Notes: generated by a model not told the origin, from the sequence alone. Positions 1 through 7,736 are shown, counted from the stretch's first letter. The stretch is 18,404 nucleotides of DNA from PWND01 sp964601515 (GCA_964601515.1 CAZRNU010000058.1:1-18404); one strand, 5' to 3'. A program made the numbers and translations.

Positions 1-9
1 TGGTTTGTG

Positions 10-36
10 GATTGAAGATTTATAAGATTGAAGATT
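10..36. repeat. 11-bp direct repeat
   Basis: GATTGAAGATT occurs at 10-20 and again at 26-36, 16 bp apart. It lies in the gene-free left edge of the window. No function is apparent; it may be slippage-derived intergenic sequence like the heptamer tracts that follow. Confidence 0.5.
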
Positions 37-66
37 AATTAATGTGCAAATGGGAAAATTAGAAAA

Positions 67-108
67 TGGTATCTGGTGTCATGTATCTGGTATCGGGTGT
101 CGGTATAG
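67..108. repeat. Degenerate heptamer tandem repeat (TGGTRTC type)
   Basis: Reading in steps of seven from 67 gives TGGTATC, TGGTGTC, ATGTATC, TGGTATC, GGGTGTC and then a decayed GGTATAG. The period is exactly 7 with no gaps, so this is a degenerate heptanucleotide tandem array. It sits just past the terminator of the EF-G-like gene and encodes nothing convincing. Confidence 0.6.
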
Positions 109-110
109 GA

Positions 111-145
111 ATAAAAAAAGTCCTAAGTTTTTTCAACTTAGGACT
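111..145 (-). terminator. Intrinsic terminator of the EF-G-like gene
   Basis: An 11-bp perfect stem (AGTCCTAAGTT at 119-129, AACTTAGGACT at 135-145) with a 5-nt loop. On the minus strand it is followed by a T-run (plus-strand A-run at 113-119). It lies about 25 nt past the stop codon of the EF-G-like gene, as expected for a rho-independent terminator of that transcript. Confidence 0.8.
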
Positions 146-168
146 CAGGACTCAGGACTCAGGACTAA
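141..168. repeat. Heptamer tandem repeat (GGACTCA)x4
   Basis: Three perfect GGACTCA units are followed by a variant GGACTAA (141-147, 148-154, 155-161, 162-168). The array lies directly downstream of the EF-G-like stop codon (171-173) on the minus strand. Its first unit overlaps the terminator arm at 135-145, so on the transcript each unit offers another AGTCCT able to pair with the same 3' arm. Confidence 0.8.
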
Positions 169-170
169 GC

Positions 171-2306
171 CTAATCTTCTTCTTCTTGTTCTGCTTCGTA
201 AGCTTTCAGCAGCTGATCTTGAACATCAGATGGAACTTGTTGGTAATCTGAATAAGCCATAGTATATGTTGCTCTACCGCTTGTTATAGAACTTAAAGTT
301 GTGCTATATCTGTTCATTTCAGCTAGTGGAACTTTAGCTTTAATTTTTTGGAAATTACCTTCTGCTTCCATACCCATAATTATTGCACGTCTTCCCTGAA
401 GGTCGGTCATTACATCACCCATTTTTTCTTCCGGAACCATTACTTCAACATCATAAACAGGTTCAAGAATTTTTGGAGCTGCATTTTTGAAAGCATCTTT
501 AAATGCATTACGACCCGCAAGTTTGAAAGAGATTTCGTTTGAATCAACAGGGTGCATTTTGCCGTCATAAACATTTACAACAATGTCTCTTGCATACGAA
601 CCTGTTAATGGGCCTTGTTCAATTTTTTCCATTATTCCTTTAAGAATAGCAGGCAAAAAGCGAGCATCAATAGCACCACCAACAATACAGTTGTTGAAAA
701 CAAGTTTACCGCCCCATGGCAATTTATGTTCTTCTTGTCCGCGAACAGGGAACTCTGTCTGGTTTGTTTTTCCTTCAAAATGAGGCTCAATCATTATATG
801 CACTTCTCCAAACTGTCCGGCACCACCTGATTGTTTTTTGTGCCTGTAAGTGGCTTTGGCAGATTTCGTTATAGTTTCACGATAAGGAATTCTTGGAGGA
901 ATAAATTCTATTTCAACCTTATTAATGTTCTCGATCATCCATTTTGCAATGTTAAGATGAAGTTCACCTTGCCCTGATAAAATTAGCTGACGAAGCTCTT
1001 TAGAATGCTCATATCTTAATGTTGGATCAATGCTGTTCATCTCTTTAAGAATAGTTGCAAGTTTTTCTTCATCGTTTGCATTCTTAGCCTTTACTGCAGT
1101 ACGGAATTTTGGATCTGGGAATGCGATAGGCTCAACAACTACTCCTGAATTTTTTGTGGAAGTTAGGGTGTTGTTTGTATAAGTATCTTTTAATTTGATT
1201 GTTGCAGCAATATCGCCCGGCATTATCTTGTCAATTTTATGACGTGTTTTTCCTGCTGTAATAAACAATTGAGATAATCTTTCTTTTGAGCCTGTTGTAG
1301 AGTTAACAAGGTCAATAGCTTCTGTTAAGGTTCCTTCATATACTTTGAAGAAAGACACTTCGCCTAGGTGAGGCTCAACTGATGTTTTGAAAACAAAAGT
1401 TACCGGTGCTTCTGAAGCAGAATATTTCAGTTCTTTTCCTTCTTTTGTTTTTGTTGCTTCTACTTCTAATGGAGAAGGTAGGTTTTCAGTGATAAACTCT
1501 AATATTCTTCTTATTCCTTGATTGTGTTTTGCAGAGGCGCAAACAACAGGAAACATTGTTCTTGTTGCAATACCTTGGTTTATTCCCTTAGCTGTTTGTT
1601 CTTCAGTTAATGTTCCGTTCTCGAAAAATGCTTCCATTAACGACTCATCACTTTCTGCAGCAGCTTCAATAATTGCATTATGATACTTTTCTGCATTTGC
1701 TTTTTCAGCATCCGGGATTTCAGAAATAACAGGGTCGCCACCTCCGTTAGGAAATTTGTACATTTTCATCTTCAAGACATCAATTACTGTGTCAAAACCG
1801 GCTCCTACTGAAATTGGATATTGAGCTACAACAACTTTTTCACCAAAAGAATGCTTCATTTGGCGAATAGCTTCTTCAAAGTTTGCTTTTTCATGCTCAA
1901 GCTGGTTCATAATAAAGAAAGCAGGTTTGTGTAAACGAGTTACCTGTCTCCATGTAATTTCTGTACCTACTTCAACACCATTCTGCGCATTGATAATCAT
2001 AGCAGCAGTATCGGCAACCTTAAGTGATGCTATTGCTTCACCAATAAAGTCATCAAAACCCGGAGTATCAATAATATTTATTTTTTTGCCGTTAAACTCA
2101 GAATACATTACTGTTGAAAAAACAGAAGCCTGACGTTCAAGTTCTATTTCACGGTAGTCAGATACCGAGTTTTTTTCATCTACCGATCCTCTTCGGTTTA
2201 TAACACCACCTTCAAACAACATAGCTTCTGCTATGGTAGTTTTACCGGATTTAGTACCGCCTATTAGTGCGATGTTTTTGATTTCGTTTGTTTGATATAC
2301 CTTCAT
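171..2306 (-). CDS. Elongation factor G paralogue (EF-G2-like), probable GTPase-defective
   Basis: A 711-residue, full-length EF-G-like translation factor. It has the N-terminal G domain, a domain II/III region, a domain IV opening with the usual YRETI motif near residue 480, and domain V, ending in an acidic tail (EQEEED). The P-loop is intact (G16-x4-G21-K22-T23), but other GTPase motifs are altered. Switch I reads RQASV (58-62) instead of RGITI. The G3 motif is DTPGFDDF (80-87) with Phe84 where canonical EF-G has the catalytic histidine of DTPGHVDF. The guanine-specificity motif NKxD is NQLE (134-137). These changes mark the paralogue class rather than the housekeeping fusA. From memory, an EF-G2 of Bacteroides thetaiotaomicron supports translation during starvation without GTP hydrolysis; orthology here is inferred. 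The start is 15 residues before the P-loop, typical for the family. It is transcribed alone and followed by a strong terminator. Confidence 0.93.
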   Translation of the reverse strand: MKVYQTNEIKNIALIGGTKSGKTTIAEAMLFEGGVINRRGSVDEKNSVSDYREIELERQASVFSTVMYSEFNGKKINIIDTPGFDDFIGEAIASLKVADTAAMIINAQNGVEVGTEITWRQVTRLHKPAFFIMNQLEHEKANFEEAIRQMKHSFGEKVVVAQYPISVGAGFDTVIDVLKMKMYKFPNGGGDPVISEIPDAEKANAEKYHNAIIEAAAESDESLMEAFFENGTLTEEQTAKGINQGIATRTMFPVVCASAKHNQGIRRILEFITENLPSPLEVEATKTKEGKELKYSASEAPVTFVFKTSVEPHLGEVSFFKVYEGTLTEAIDLVNSTTGSKERLSQLFITAGKTRHKIDKIMPGDIAATIKLKDTYTNNTLTSTKNSGVVVEPIAFPDPKFRTAVKAKNANDEEKLATILKEMNSIDPTLRYEHSKELRQLILSGQGELHLNIAKWMIENINKVEIEFIPPRIPYRETITKSAKATYRHKKQSGGAGQFGEVHIMIEPHFEGKTNQTEFPVRGQEEHKLPWGGKLVFNNCIVGGAIDARFLPAILKGIMEKIEQGPLTGSYARDIVVNVYDGKMHPVDSNEISFKLAGRNAFKDAFKNAAPKILEPVYDVEVMVPEEKMGDVMTDLQGRRAIIMGMEAEGNFQKIKAKVPLAEMNRYSTTLSSITSGRATYTMAYSDYQQVPSDVQDQLLKAYEAEQEEED

Positions 2307-2434
2307 AACCTAATTTAAAAGTTTTATACGTGTTTAATTGATTAAAATTTTCGAGTTGTAATGTTTTTTGTTGTTTTTCTCTGGTTGTCAGATGTTTATA
2401 ATGCTAAAAACTAATTGCCCTGTAAAAAAGTTGC

Positions 2435-2442
2435 TAAAGTTA
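2435..2442 (-). promoter_or_regulatory. Possible -7 box for the EF-G-like gene
   Basis: The minus strand reads TAACTTTA, one base off the Bacteroidota -7 consensus TAnnTTTG, in the 167-bp gap upstream of the gene. No TTG was found at the expected -33 spacing. If real, it implies a long leader of roughly 120 nt. Weak call. Confidence 0.22.
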
Positions 2443-2473
2443 TAAAAAAACTTAATGGTAAATAAAAATTCTA

Positions 2474-3388
2474 TCAAATTTCGAAAGAAACTAAATTGTA
2501 AAAATCTTTAATTCTGGTTTTTACATCAGCCTCATTAATCTCAGTTAACCTGTCAGTGCCAAATTTTTCTACAGTAAAACTTGCCATTGCAGAAGCGTGA
2601 ATAAGTGCTTTCTTCATATTTTCAAATGAAATATCCTGAGTTTTTGCAATATACCCCATAAACCCACCGGCAAATGTATCGCCCGCTCCTGTTGGGTCAA
2701 CAACTGCTTTAAGCGGCATTGCTGCAGCATGAAACATTTTTCCATCGGCAAAGAGTAATGCTCCATGCTCTCCTTTTTTTACAATCAAAAACTTTGGCCC
2801 CATGGTAAGAATTTTTTCTGCTGCCAACACCAGATTGTTTTCTCCCGATAATTGTTGTGCTTCTTCATCATTTATTGTCAAAACATCAATCATTTTGAGT
2901 ACTCCAAGAAGATCATCCAATGCAATGTTCATCCAGAAATTCATTGTATCCATACAAATAAGCTTCGGACGCTCCGACATTTGTTCTATAACTCTTTTTT
3001 GAATTGCAGGAGTAAGATTTCCAAGCATCAGATATTTGCTGTTTTTATAGCTATCCGGAAGAACTGGGTCAAAATCGGCAAGAACATTTAAATCTGTAAC
3101 AAGTGTGTCACGGTTGTTCATGTTCTTGTGATATTTACCTGCCCAGAAGAATGTTTTGCCTTCGGGAATTACTTTTAAACCATCAGTATTGATGGAATAT
3201 TTTTTTAAAAGGTCTTTATGTTGCTGTGGGAAATCTCCCCCAACAACTGAAACAAGATTAATCTCTTTAGTGTATTGACTTGCTGCAAGTCCAATGTATG
3301 TTGCTGCGCCACCAAGAATTTTTCCAGATTTTCCATAAGGCGTTTCAACCTCATCAAAGGCAACAGTGCCTACAATTAATAAACTCAT
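2474..3388 (-). CDS. PfkB/ribokinase-family carbohydrate kinase
   Basis: A 304-residue member of the PfkB (ribokinase) fold, which phosphorylates sugars or nucleosides with ATP in the cytoplasm. The N-terminal glycine-rich motif GGAATYIG (26-33) and the C-terminal PfkB signature DPTGAGDTFAGG (231-242) are intact, with Asp237 as the expected catalytic base and the GAGD anion hole. The central TINDEEAQQL (171-180) is the usual NxxE region. Length is normal for the family. The substrate cannot be read from sequence; ribokinase, fructokinase and adenosine-kinase-like activities are all possible. It lies 64 bp downstream of glmS on the same strand but has a near-consensus promoter of its own that abuts the glmS stop, so it is probably an independent unit. 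No clear terminator follows it. Confidence 0.9.
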   Translation of the reverse strand: MSLLIVGTVAFDEVETPYGKSGKILGGAATYIGLAASQYTKEINLVSVVGGDFPQQHKDLLKKYSINTDGLKVIPEGKTFFWAGKYHKNMNNRDTLVTDLNVLADFDPVLPDSYKNSKYLMLGNLTPAIQKRVIEQMSERPKLICMDTMNFWMNIALDDLLGVLKMIDVLTINDEEAQQLSGENNLVLAAEKILTMGPKFLIVKKGEHGALLFADGKMFHAAAMPLKAVVDPTGAGDTFAGGFMGYIAKTQDISFENMKKALIHASAMASFTVEKFGTDRLTEINEADVKTRIKDFYNLVSFEI

Positions 3389-3422
3389 AAGTGAAGTTTT
3401 TTATAGAACTAAAAAAGTGGTG

Positions 3423-3452
3423 CAAAGATAGTGTTTCTATATTGAAAATCAA
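3423..3452 (-). promoter_or_regulatory. Bacteroidota-type promoter of the PfkB kinase gene
   Basis: The minus strand has TTG (3450-3452), a 19-nt spacer, then TATCTTTG (3423-3430), a perfect match to TAnnTTTG. The predicted start of transcription is about 3416, giving a leader near 30 nt. The -33 element lies directly against the glmS stop codon (3453-3455). Confidence 0.6.
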
Positions 3453-5291
3453 TTATTCAACAGTAACTGATTTTGCAAGATTTCTTGGTTGGTCAACATT
3501 GCAACCTCTTAGCACAGCTATGTGGTAAGACAACAGCTGAAGCGGAACAGAAGCCACTAGTGGAACAAAAATCTCATCAGTTTCAGGTATTTCAATCACA
3601 TAATCTGCCATCTCTTTTACTATAGAATCACCCTCTGTAACAACGGCTATTATAACACCCTTTCTGGCTTTTACTTCCTGAATATTACTAATTACTTTGT
3701 CATATAGTCCCTTTTTAGGAGCAATAACAACAACAGGCATATTTTTATCAATAAGTGCAATAGGCCCGTGTTTCATTTCAGCGGCGGGGTAGCCTTCAGC
3801 ATGAATGTATGATATTTCTTTAAGTTTTAATGCTCCTTCAAGTGCCACAGGGAAGTTGTATCCTCTTCCAAGATAAAGAAAGTTTCGAGAGTCTTTGAAA
3901 GATTCGGCTATATTGTATATGATTTTATCTTTAGAAAGAACTTGTTCAATTTTTTCAGGAATAGCTTCCATCTCGTGAGTTAACTGATAAAAACGAGATT
4001 TTGAGATAGACCCTTTTTTGTTGGCAAGCGATAATGCCAGTAATCCTAATATTGTTACTTGGGCTGTGAAAGCTTTTGTTGATGCAACACCGATTTCCGG
4101 ACCTGCATGTGTATATGAGCCTGCGTGTGTAGCTCTTGGAATGGAGGAGCCAACAACATTGCATATCCCAATTATTGTAGCTCCCTTGCTTTTTGCCAGT
4201 TCAATTGCTGCAAGTGTATCTGCGGTTTCTCCTGATTGGCTTATGGCAATTACAACATCATCTTCATAAATAATAGGATTTCTATAACGAAACTCCGATG
4301 CATATTCAACTTCAACAGGAATTCTTGCCAGATCTTCTATCAGATATTCACCAACCAAACCTGCATGCCATGAGGTTCCGCAAGCAACTATAATAATTCT
4401 TCTTGCATTTATTAGCTTTTGCTCGTAATCTATTATACCGCCTAAAGAAACAATGCCTTTTGAAGCATTCAAACGACCACGCATACTGTCTTTTATGCTT
4501 TTTGGCTGCTCAAATATTTCTTTAAGCATAAAATGTGGAAACCCCCCTTTTTCAATAGCTGAAAGCTGCATTTCAAGCTTCTGTATATATGGAGTTTTTT
4601 CCTGATTCTTAATAGTTTTTATCTTTAATTCCCCATCTCTTGACATTGTTGCTACTTCTTCGTCATCAAGATAAACTACATTTTGTGTATATTCAACTAT
4701 TGGAGATGCGTCGGAAGCAATGAAGAATTCTTTTTCACCAATTCCAATAACAAGTGGGCTACTTTTCTTTGCAGCAAAAAGAATGTCGGGATGTTCTTGG
4801 GATATTACCACAATTGCATATGCTCCTATTACCTGTTGCAGTGCAGTTCTTATTGCAGAGTATAAATCTTTCTTTTCATTTACCTGTATGTCTTCTATAA
4901 GATGAATAAGAACTTCAGTGTCAGTGTCGCTGGTAAATACATAACCTCTATTAATTAGCTCTTTTTTTAGCGAACCATAATTTTCGATTATTCCATTATG
5001 AATAATAGCAAGTTTTTTGGTTGGGCTATAATGTGGATGTGCATTTTGATCATTAGGCTCTCCATGTGTTGCCCACCTTGTATGAGCTATGCCTATTGTA
5101 CCTGATTTATCGCTGTTTGAAACAATTCTCTCAAGGTCAGATACTTTGCCATGACTTTTATAAAGCCTAAGGCTGGAATTTAAAAGTGCTACGCCGGCAC
5201 TGTCGTATCCTCTGTATTCAAGACGATGTAAGCCTTTAATTAATATGGGATAAGCTTCTCTATGTCCTATGTATCCTACAATTCCGCACAT
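3453..5291 (-). CDS. glmS: Glutamine-fructose-6-phosphate aminotransferase (isomerizing)
   Basis: A complete 612-residue GlmS, which converts fructose-6-phosphate and glutamine to glucosamine-6-phosphate, the entry step to UDP-GlcNAc for peptidoglycan and LPS. After removal of Met1, Cys2 of MCGIVGYIG is the N-terminal nucleophile of the class II glutaminase domain (about 1-240). Two SIS sugar-isomerase domains follow (about 290-430 and 460-600), with the phosphosugar motif SQSGETADT and the STKAFTAQ segment. The C-terminus LAKSVTVE is the canonical GlmS ending that closes the active site. It starts 14 bp after the DUF4270 gene with no room for a separate promoter, so the two are probably co-transcribed. 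The gap is too short to hold a glmS ribozyme. Confidence 0.98.
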   Translation of the reverse strand: MCGIVGYIGHREAYPILIKGLHRLEYRGYDSAGVALLNSSLRLYKSHGKVSDLERIVSNSDKSGTIGIAHTRWATHGEPNDQNAHPHYSPTKKLAIIHNGIIENYGSLKKELINRGYVFTSDTDTEVLIHLIEDIQVNEKKDLYSAIRTALQQVIGAYAIVVISQEHPDILFAAKKSSPLVIGIGEKEFFIASDASPIVEYTQNVVYLDDEEVATMSRDGELKIKTIKNQEKTPYIQKLEMQLSAIEKGGFPHFMLKEIFEQPKSIKDSMRGRLNASKGIVSLGGIIDYEQKLINARRIIIVACGTSWHAGLVGEYLIEDLARIPVEVEYASEFRYRNPIIYEDDVVIAISQSGETADTLAAIELAKSKGATIIGICNVVGSSIPRATHAGSYTHAGPEIGVASTKAFTAQVTILGLLALSLANKKGSISKSRFYQLTHEMEAIPEKIEQVLSKDKIIYNIAESFKDSRNFLYLGRGYNFPVALEGALKLKEISYIHAEGYPAAEMKHGPIALIDKNMPVVVIAPKKGLYDKVISNIQEVKARKGVIIAVVTEGDSIVKEMADYVIEIPETDEIFVPLVASVPLQLLSYHIAVLRGCNVDQPRNLAKSVTVE

Positions 5292-5305
5292 TGTATTTTA
5301 ATGGG

Positions 5306-6655
5306 TTAGTTAAATACTGAATATGTAATTTCTATTTTCATCTTGTTTCCCGCTCTTCCCGGTCCTTTTAGGATTACCCTGTGGGCGTTCTCGGTTGGAT
5401 TAGTGCTTCTAAGAATGAAATTTGTTGTCGGAAAACTTCCGCTTAAAACTGCTTGAATATGGCGAGTTATATTGAAGACATATTGTTTCTTTTCAGAATC
5501 ATAATCGCCTCCGTAAATAACATTACCCAGCTGACTGTCGGGTAAAGGAAAGAAGCTGCCATCAGGAGATACTGCGAGCATTAATAATCTCGAAGGAGGG
5601 CTGAAATAATCATTTAGCATAGTTTCCTCAACGGGCAAATATAATGTAGCTTTGTTTACAGTCACAGAGCCGAAAAGATTATCAAAATCATTTAATCCCG
5701 GAATGCTAAAAGTTGTTCTTATCCCATGCAAACCTTGTAGGAAAACAAGGCTGTCTCCCATAGAGATGTCTTCATTGTTCAATTGTTGCTGAATAAAAGG
5801 CAAAGATCCCATATAGTCAAAGTTTTCAAAGTAGTTATACTTTCTGCAAAATTGATTTATTGGGAAGTCTTTTTCCAGCTTTGTGTCGGTTTCAGGGTTA
5901 GTGTAATATATTATGAGCTTTGAATAAGGATGGTGCATGTCTAAATATGCCATTCCACCCATTTGATTGTGTTCATCAACAGTGATGTAAAACCCATTTA
6001 CAAATTCCAAAAAATTACTATTGTTTTCCAAAGGAGCTTGTCCGCTTTGCTCAAATATTTTTAAACCAAAGTCATCGCTAAGTCTTAATCTAATATGAGG
6101 AGTGAGGTTTTTATCTCCAACCGCAACACTGTCTTTAGGCTTGTGAATAACTCTTTTGTGGGCAAGAGCATTTGGGTTAAAGGCGATTTCTCTGTTTGAA
6201 TAAATTATTGAATCTTCCGGTATTCTCTCAGATAGTTCGTAAACACTAATTGTTTGTCGAGTAAGAGTATCTCCATAAAAATCAAAATATCTTAATACAA
6301 GTACAATTGAATCAAAAATTGAAGCACTTCCAAAAGTAACATTGTTTTCATAAAGTCTTACCTCTGTATAAATGCTTGAGCGAGATTTTCCGAAGACAGG
6401 GTCGTTTATCATCCCTAATACTCCTCTGGTTATTTCATTCGTTGGAACAGAATCTTCGGGTTGCGAATAAGCAAATATTCTTAAAGTGTCTGTCATTGAT
6501 ATTCCTGCAGGGTTTTCGACCATATCTAGGCCTATAAGCCCGGTTTCTTCACAGGATGTGATAAGGAATGAGATTGAAAATGCTAATACAATTACAACCT
6601 TGTTTCTAAAACTTAAAAAACCCCCGAATAATCGGGGGAAATTGATCTTTTTCAA
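5306..6655 (-). CDS. DUF4270-type lipoprotein
   Basis: A 449-residue protein resembling the DUF4270 family, found in Bacteroidota and of unknown function. The N-terminus is a lipoprotein signal: basic residues, hydrophobic segment 20-32, and lipobox LITSC with Cys35 as the lipidated residue. Acidic EE right after the cysteine suits outer-membrane sorting or surface exposure. The body is beta-rich with no recognisable catalytic motif. The only usable start that keeps the signal peptide is TTG at 6655; an in-frame stop lies five codons upstream (6668-6670), and the next in-frame ATG is past the lipobox. A strong terminator-like hairpin lies within codons 6-12. It is the first gene of a probable two-gene unit with glmS. 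Family assignment is from overall pattern and context. Confidence 0.82.
   Translation of the reverse strand: MKKINFPRLFGGFLSFRNKVVIVLAFSISFLITSCEETGLIGLDMVENPAGISMTDTLRIFAYSQPEDSVPTNEITRGVLGMINDPVFGKSRSSIYTEVRLYENNVTFGSASIFDSIVLVLRYFDFYGDTLTRQTISVYELSERIPEDSIIYSNREIAFNPNALAHKRVIHKPKDSVAVGDKNLTPHIRLRLSDDFGLKIFEQSGQAPLENNSNFLEFVNGFYITVDEHNQMGGMAYLDMHHPYSKLIIYYTNPETDTKLEKDFPINQFCRKYNYFENFDYMGSLPFIQQQLNNEDISMGDSLVFLQGLHGIRTTFSIPGLNDFDNLFGSVTVNKATLYLPVEETMLNDYFSPPSRLLMLAVSPDGSFFPLPDSQLGNVIYGGDYDSEKKQYVFNITRHIQAVLSGSFPTTNFILRSTNPTENAHRVILKGPGRAGNKMKIEITYSVFN
6615..6638 (-). terminator. Terminator-like hairpin inside the DUF4270 start region
   Basis: CCCCCGAATAATCGGGGG (6621-6638) is a 7-bp GC-rich perfect stem with a 4-nt loop. 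On the minus strand it is followed at once by six T residues (6620-6615), a classic rho-independent terminator. It lies 100 bp past the end of the synthase-like gene, so it could terminate that transcript. It also falls inside the reading frame of the DUF4270 lipoprotein, so read-through or attenuation must be considered. Confidence 0.75.
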
Positions 6656-6737
6656 ATTATTACGATTTTATAAAATGATACACAATAGAAAACACAATTT
6701 AATCAACAACGCATACCTACATTAATTATTGTAGCTA

Positions 6738-7559
6738 TTATATTGCCATTTCTGTAACCAGTACTTCGTCATAAAAATCATTGAAAGCATCCATATAAGT
6801 GCTTTCAGGCTGATAATCCAGTACGGGTTTATTAGAAGATCTGGCATAATCTTCAACTTCACTGTTAACTTTCTCACTTCCTATAATAATTCCATCTGCA
6901 TAATCAATTGCTGCTTTGGAAATATTTACAAAAGAAGGGTTTTTATATTTTTCTAATACTTTTTCATCAAACACTTTACTCTTCATTTTGTTAAAGATCT
7001 CTTTGTCTAATTTTCCGTGAAACTCATCGTCATATATAGAATAAACAACCTTTGTGTCTGTAAACATAGGATTGTCTTTCATTGCTACCTTAATATACAG
7101 AGGCATTAGGCTTGTAAACCATCCGTTGCAATGCACAAGGTCTGGCGCCCAGTTAAGTTTTTTTACAGTTTCGATAACTCCACGTGCAAAAAATATTGCT
7201 CTCTCGTCATTGTCTGCGAAATATTTTTCGTTTTTGTCGGTAAGAGTATATTTTCTTTGATAAAAATCTTCATTATCAATAAAGTAAATCTGCATTCTTG
7301 CCGATTGAATCGAAGCAACCTTAATAATGAGCGGGTGATCAGTGTCGTTAATTATCAGATTCATTCCTGATAGACGAATAACTTCATGAAGTTGGTTTCT
7401 TCTTTCATTAATGCAGCCAAACTTTGGCATAAATGTTCTGATTTCTTTTCCTCTTTCCTGAATGCCTTGCGGAAGAAATCTTCCGATCTTGCTCATTGGG
7501 GTTTCTTTTAAATAAGGTGTGATTTCTTGTTGTACGAAAAGAACTTTTGGTTTTTCCAT
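6738..7559 (-). CDS. Half-length GT5 starch/glycogen synthase-like protein
   Basis: A 273-residue protein that matches only the N-terminal (GT5, starch synthase catalytic) half of glycogen synthase; the family is normally about 480 residues with a second GT-B domain. Recognisable parts are the opening KVLFVQQEITPYLKE, a region like 'GG..LP.AL..RGH.VR...P' written here as GRFLPQGIQERGKEIRTFMPKFG, and PDLVHCNGWFTSLMPLY near residues 138-155, equivalent to the family's 'HAHDW' segment. The ADP-glucose-binding KxGGL motif is degraded to KIGRF (24-28), and the nucleotide-binding C-terminal domain is absent. It is therefore unlikely to polymerise glucan alone. No frameshifted remainder is seen downstream. 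It is divergent from panC and has a good promoter. Annotated relatives in Bacteroidota are usually called 'glycogen/starch synthase'; the true role is unknown. Confidence 0.82.
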   Translation of the reverse strand: MEKPKVLFVQQEITPYLKETPMSKIGRFLPQGIQERGKEIRTFMPKFGCINERRNQLHEVIRLSGMNLIINDTDHPLIIKVASIQSARMQIYFIDNEDFYQRKYTLTDKNEKYFADNDERAIFFARGVIETVKKLNWAPDLVHCNGWFTSLMPLYIKVAMKDNPMFTDTKVVYSIYDDEFHGKLDKEIFNKMKSKVFDEKVLEKYKNPSFVNISKAAIDYADGIIIGSEKVNSEVEDYARSSNKPVLDYQPESTYMDAFNDFYDEVLVTEMAI

Positions 7560-7616
7560 ATTCTTGAGATATTTTTTTGAAATAAAGAGACAGTAAGTAG
7601 TCTGTTAAAAGGTATG

Positions 7617-7648
7617 CAAAGATATAAAAAATTTCCCAGTTTTTCAAA
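7617..7648 (-). promoter_or_regulatory. Bacteroidota-type promoter of the synthase-like gene
   Basis: The minus strand has TTTG (7645-7648), a 20-nt spacer and TATCTTTG (7617-7624), a perfect TAnnTTTG. Transcription would begin near 7610, about 50 nt before the ATG at 7559. It lies back to back with the probable panC promoter. Confidence 0.58.
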
Positions 7649-7657
7649 TAATACTTA

Positions 7658-7665
7658 TAGCTTTG
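7658..7665 (+). promoter_or_regulatory. Probable -7 box of the panC operon
   Basis: TAGCTTTG matches TAnnTTTG, 72 bp upstream of the panC ATG. No TTG is present at the expected -33 distance (only a T-rich stretch near 7640), so this is a weaker promoter than its divergent neighbour or needs an activator. Confidence 0.4.
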
Positions 7666-7717
7666 CCATTTTTATCTCTGAACAATACTCTTCTTAACTT
7701 GTTAAAACACTTGTTAC

Positions 7718-7730
7718 CTATTTGAAATAG
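7718..7730. promoter_or_regulatory. Dyad just upstream of the panC start
   Basis: CTATTTGAAATAG is a perfect palindrome with 6-nt arms around one central G, ending 6 nt before the panC ATG. It could be an operator or limit translation initiation. AT-rich dyads arise easily by chance, so the call is tentative. An 8-bp direct repeat ACTTGTTA (7697-7704 and 7709-7716) precedes it. Confidence 0.3.
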
Positions 7731-7736
7731 CTTGAT

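Noticed and set aside
44..262. Small plus-strand frames at the left edge
   Set aside because: They run through the heptamer repeats and the terminator into the antisense of the EF-G-like gene; no coding character.
171..2306. Housekeeping fusA
   Set aside because: Loss of the catalytic histidine and altered RGITI and NKxD motifs, plus no str-operon neighbours (rpsL, rpsG, tuf), mark it as a paralogue.
5292..5305. glmS ribozyme or leader riboswitch upstream of glmS
   Set aside because: Only 14 bp separate glmS from the DUF4270 gene, far too short for the ribozyme, and nothing similar is seen in the preceding coding region.
6656..6737. An upstream ATG start for the DUF4270 lipoprotein
   Set aside because: Both ATGs in the gap (6714 and 6722 on the minus strand) are out of frame and meet stops at once, and the correct frame has a stop at 6668-6670, so TTG at 6655 remains.
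7408..7647. A 79-codon minus-strand frame overlapping the start of the synthase-like gene
   Set aside because: It overlaps the conserved N-terminus of the synthase-like protein in another frame, would start upstream of the predicted promoter, and shows no recognisable sequence.
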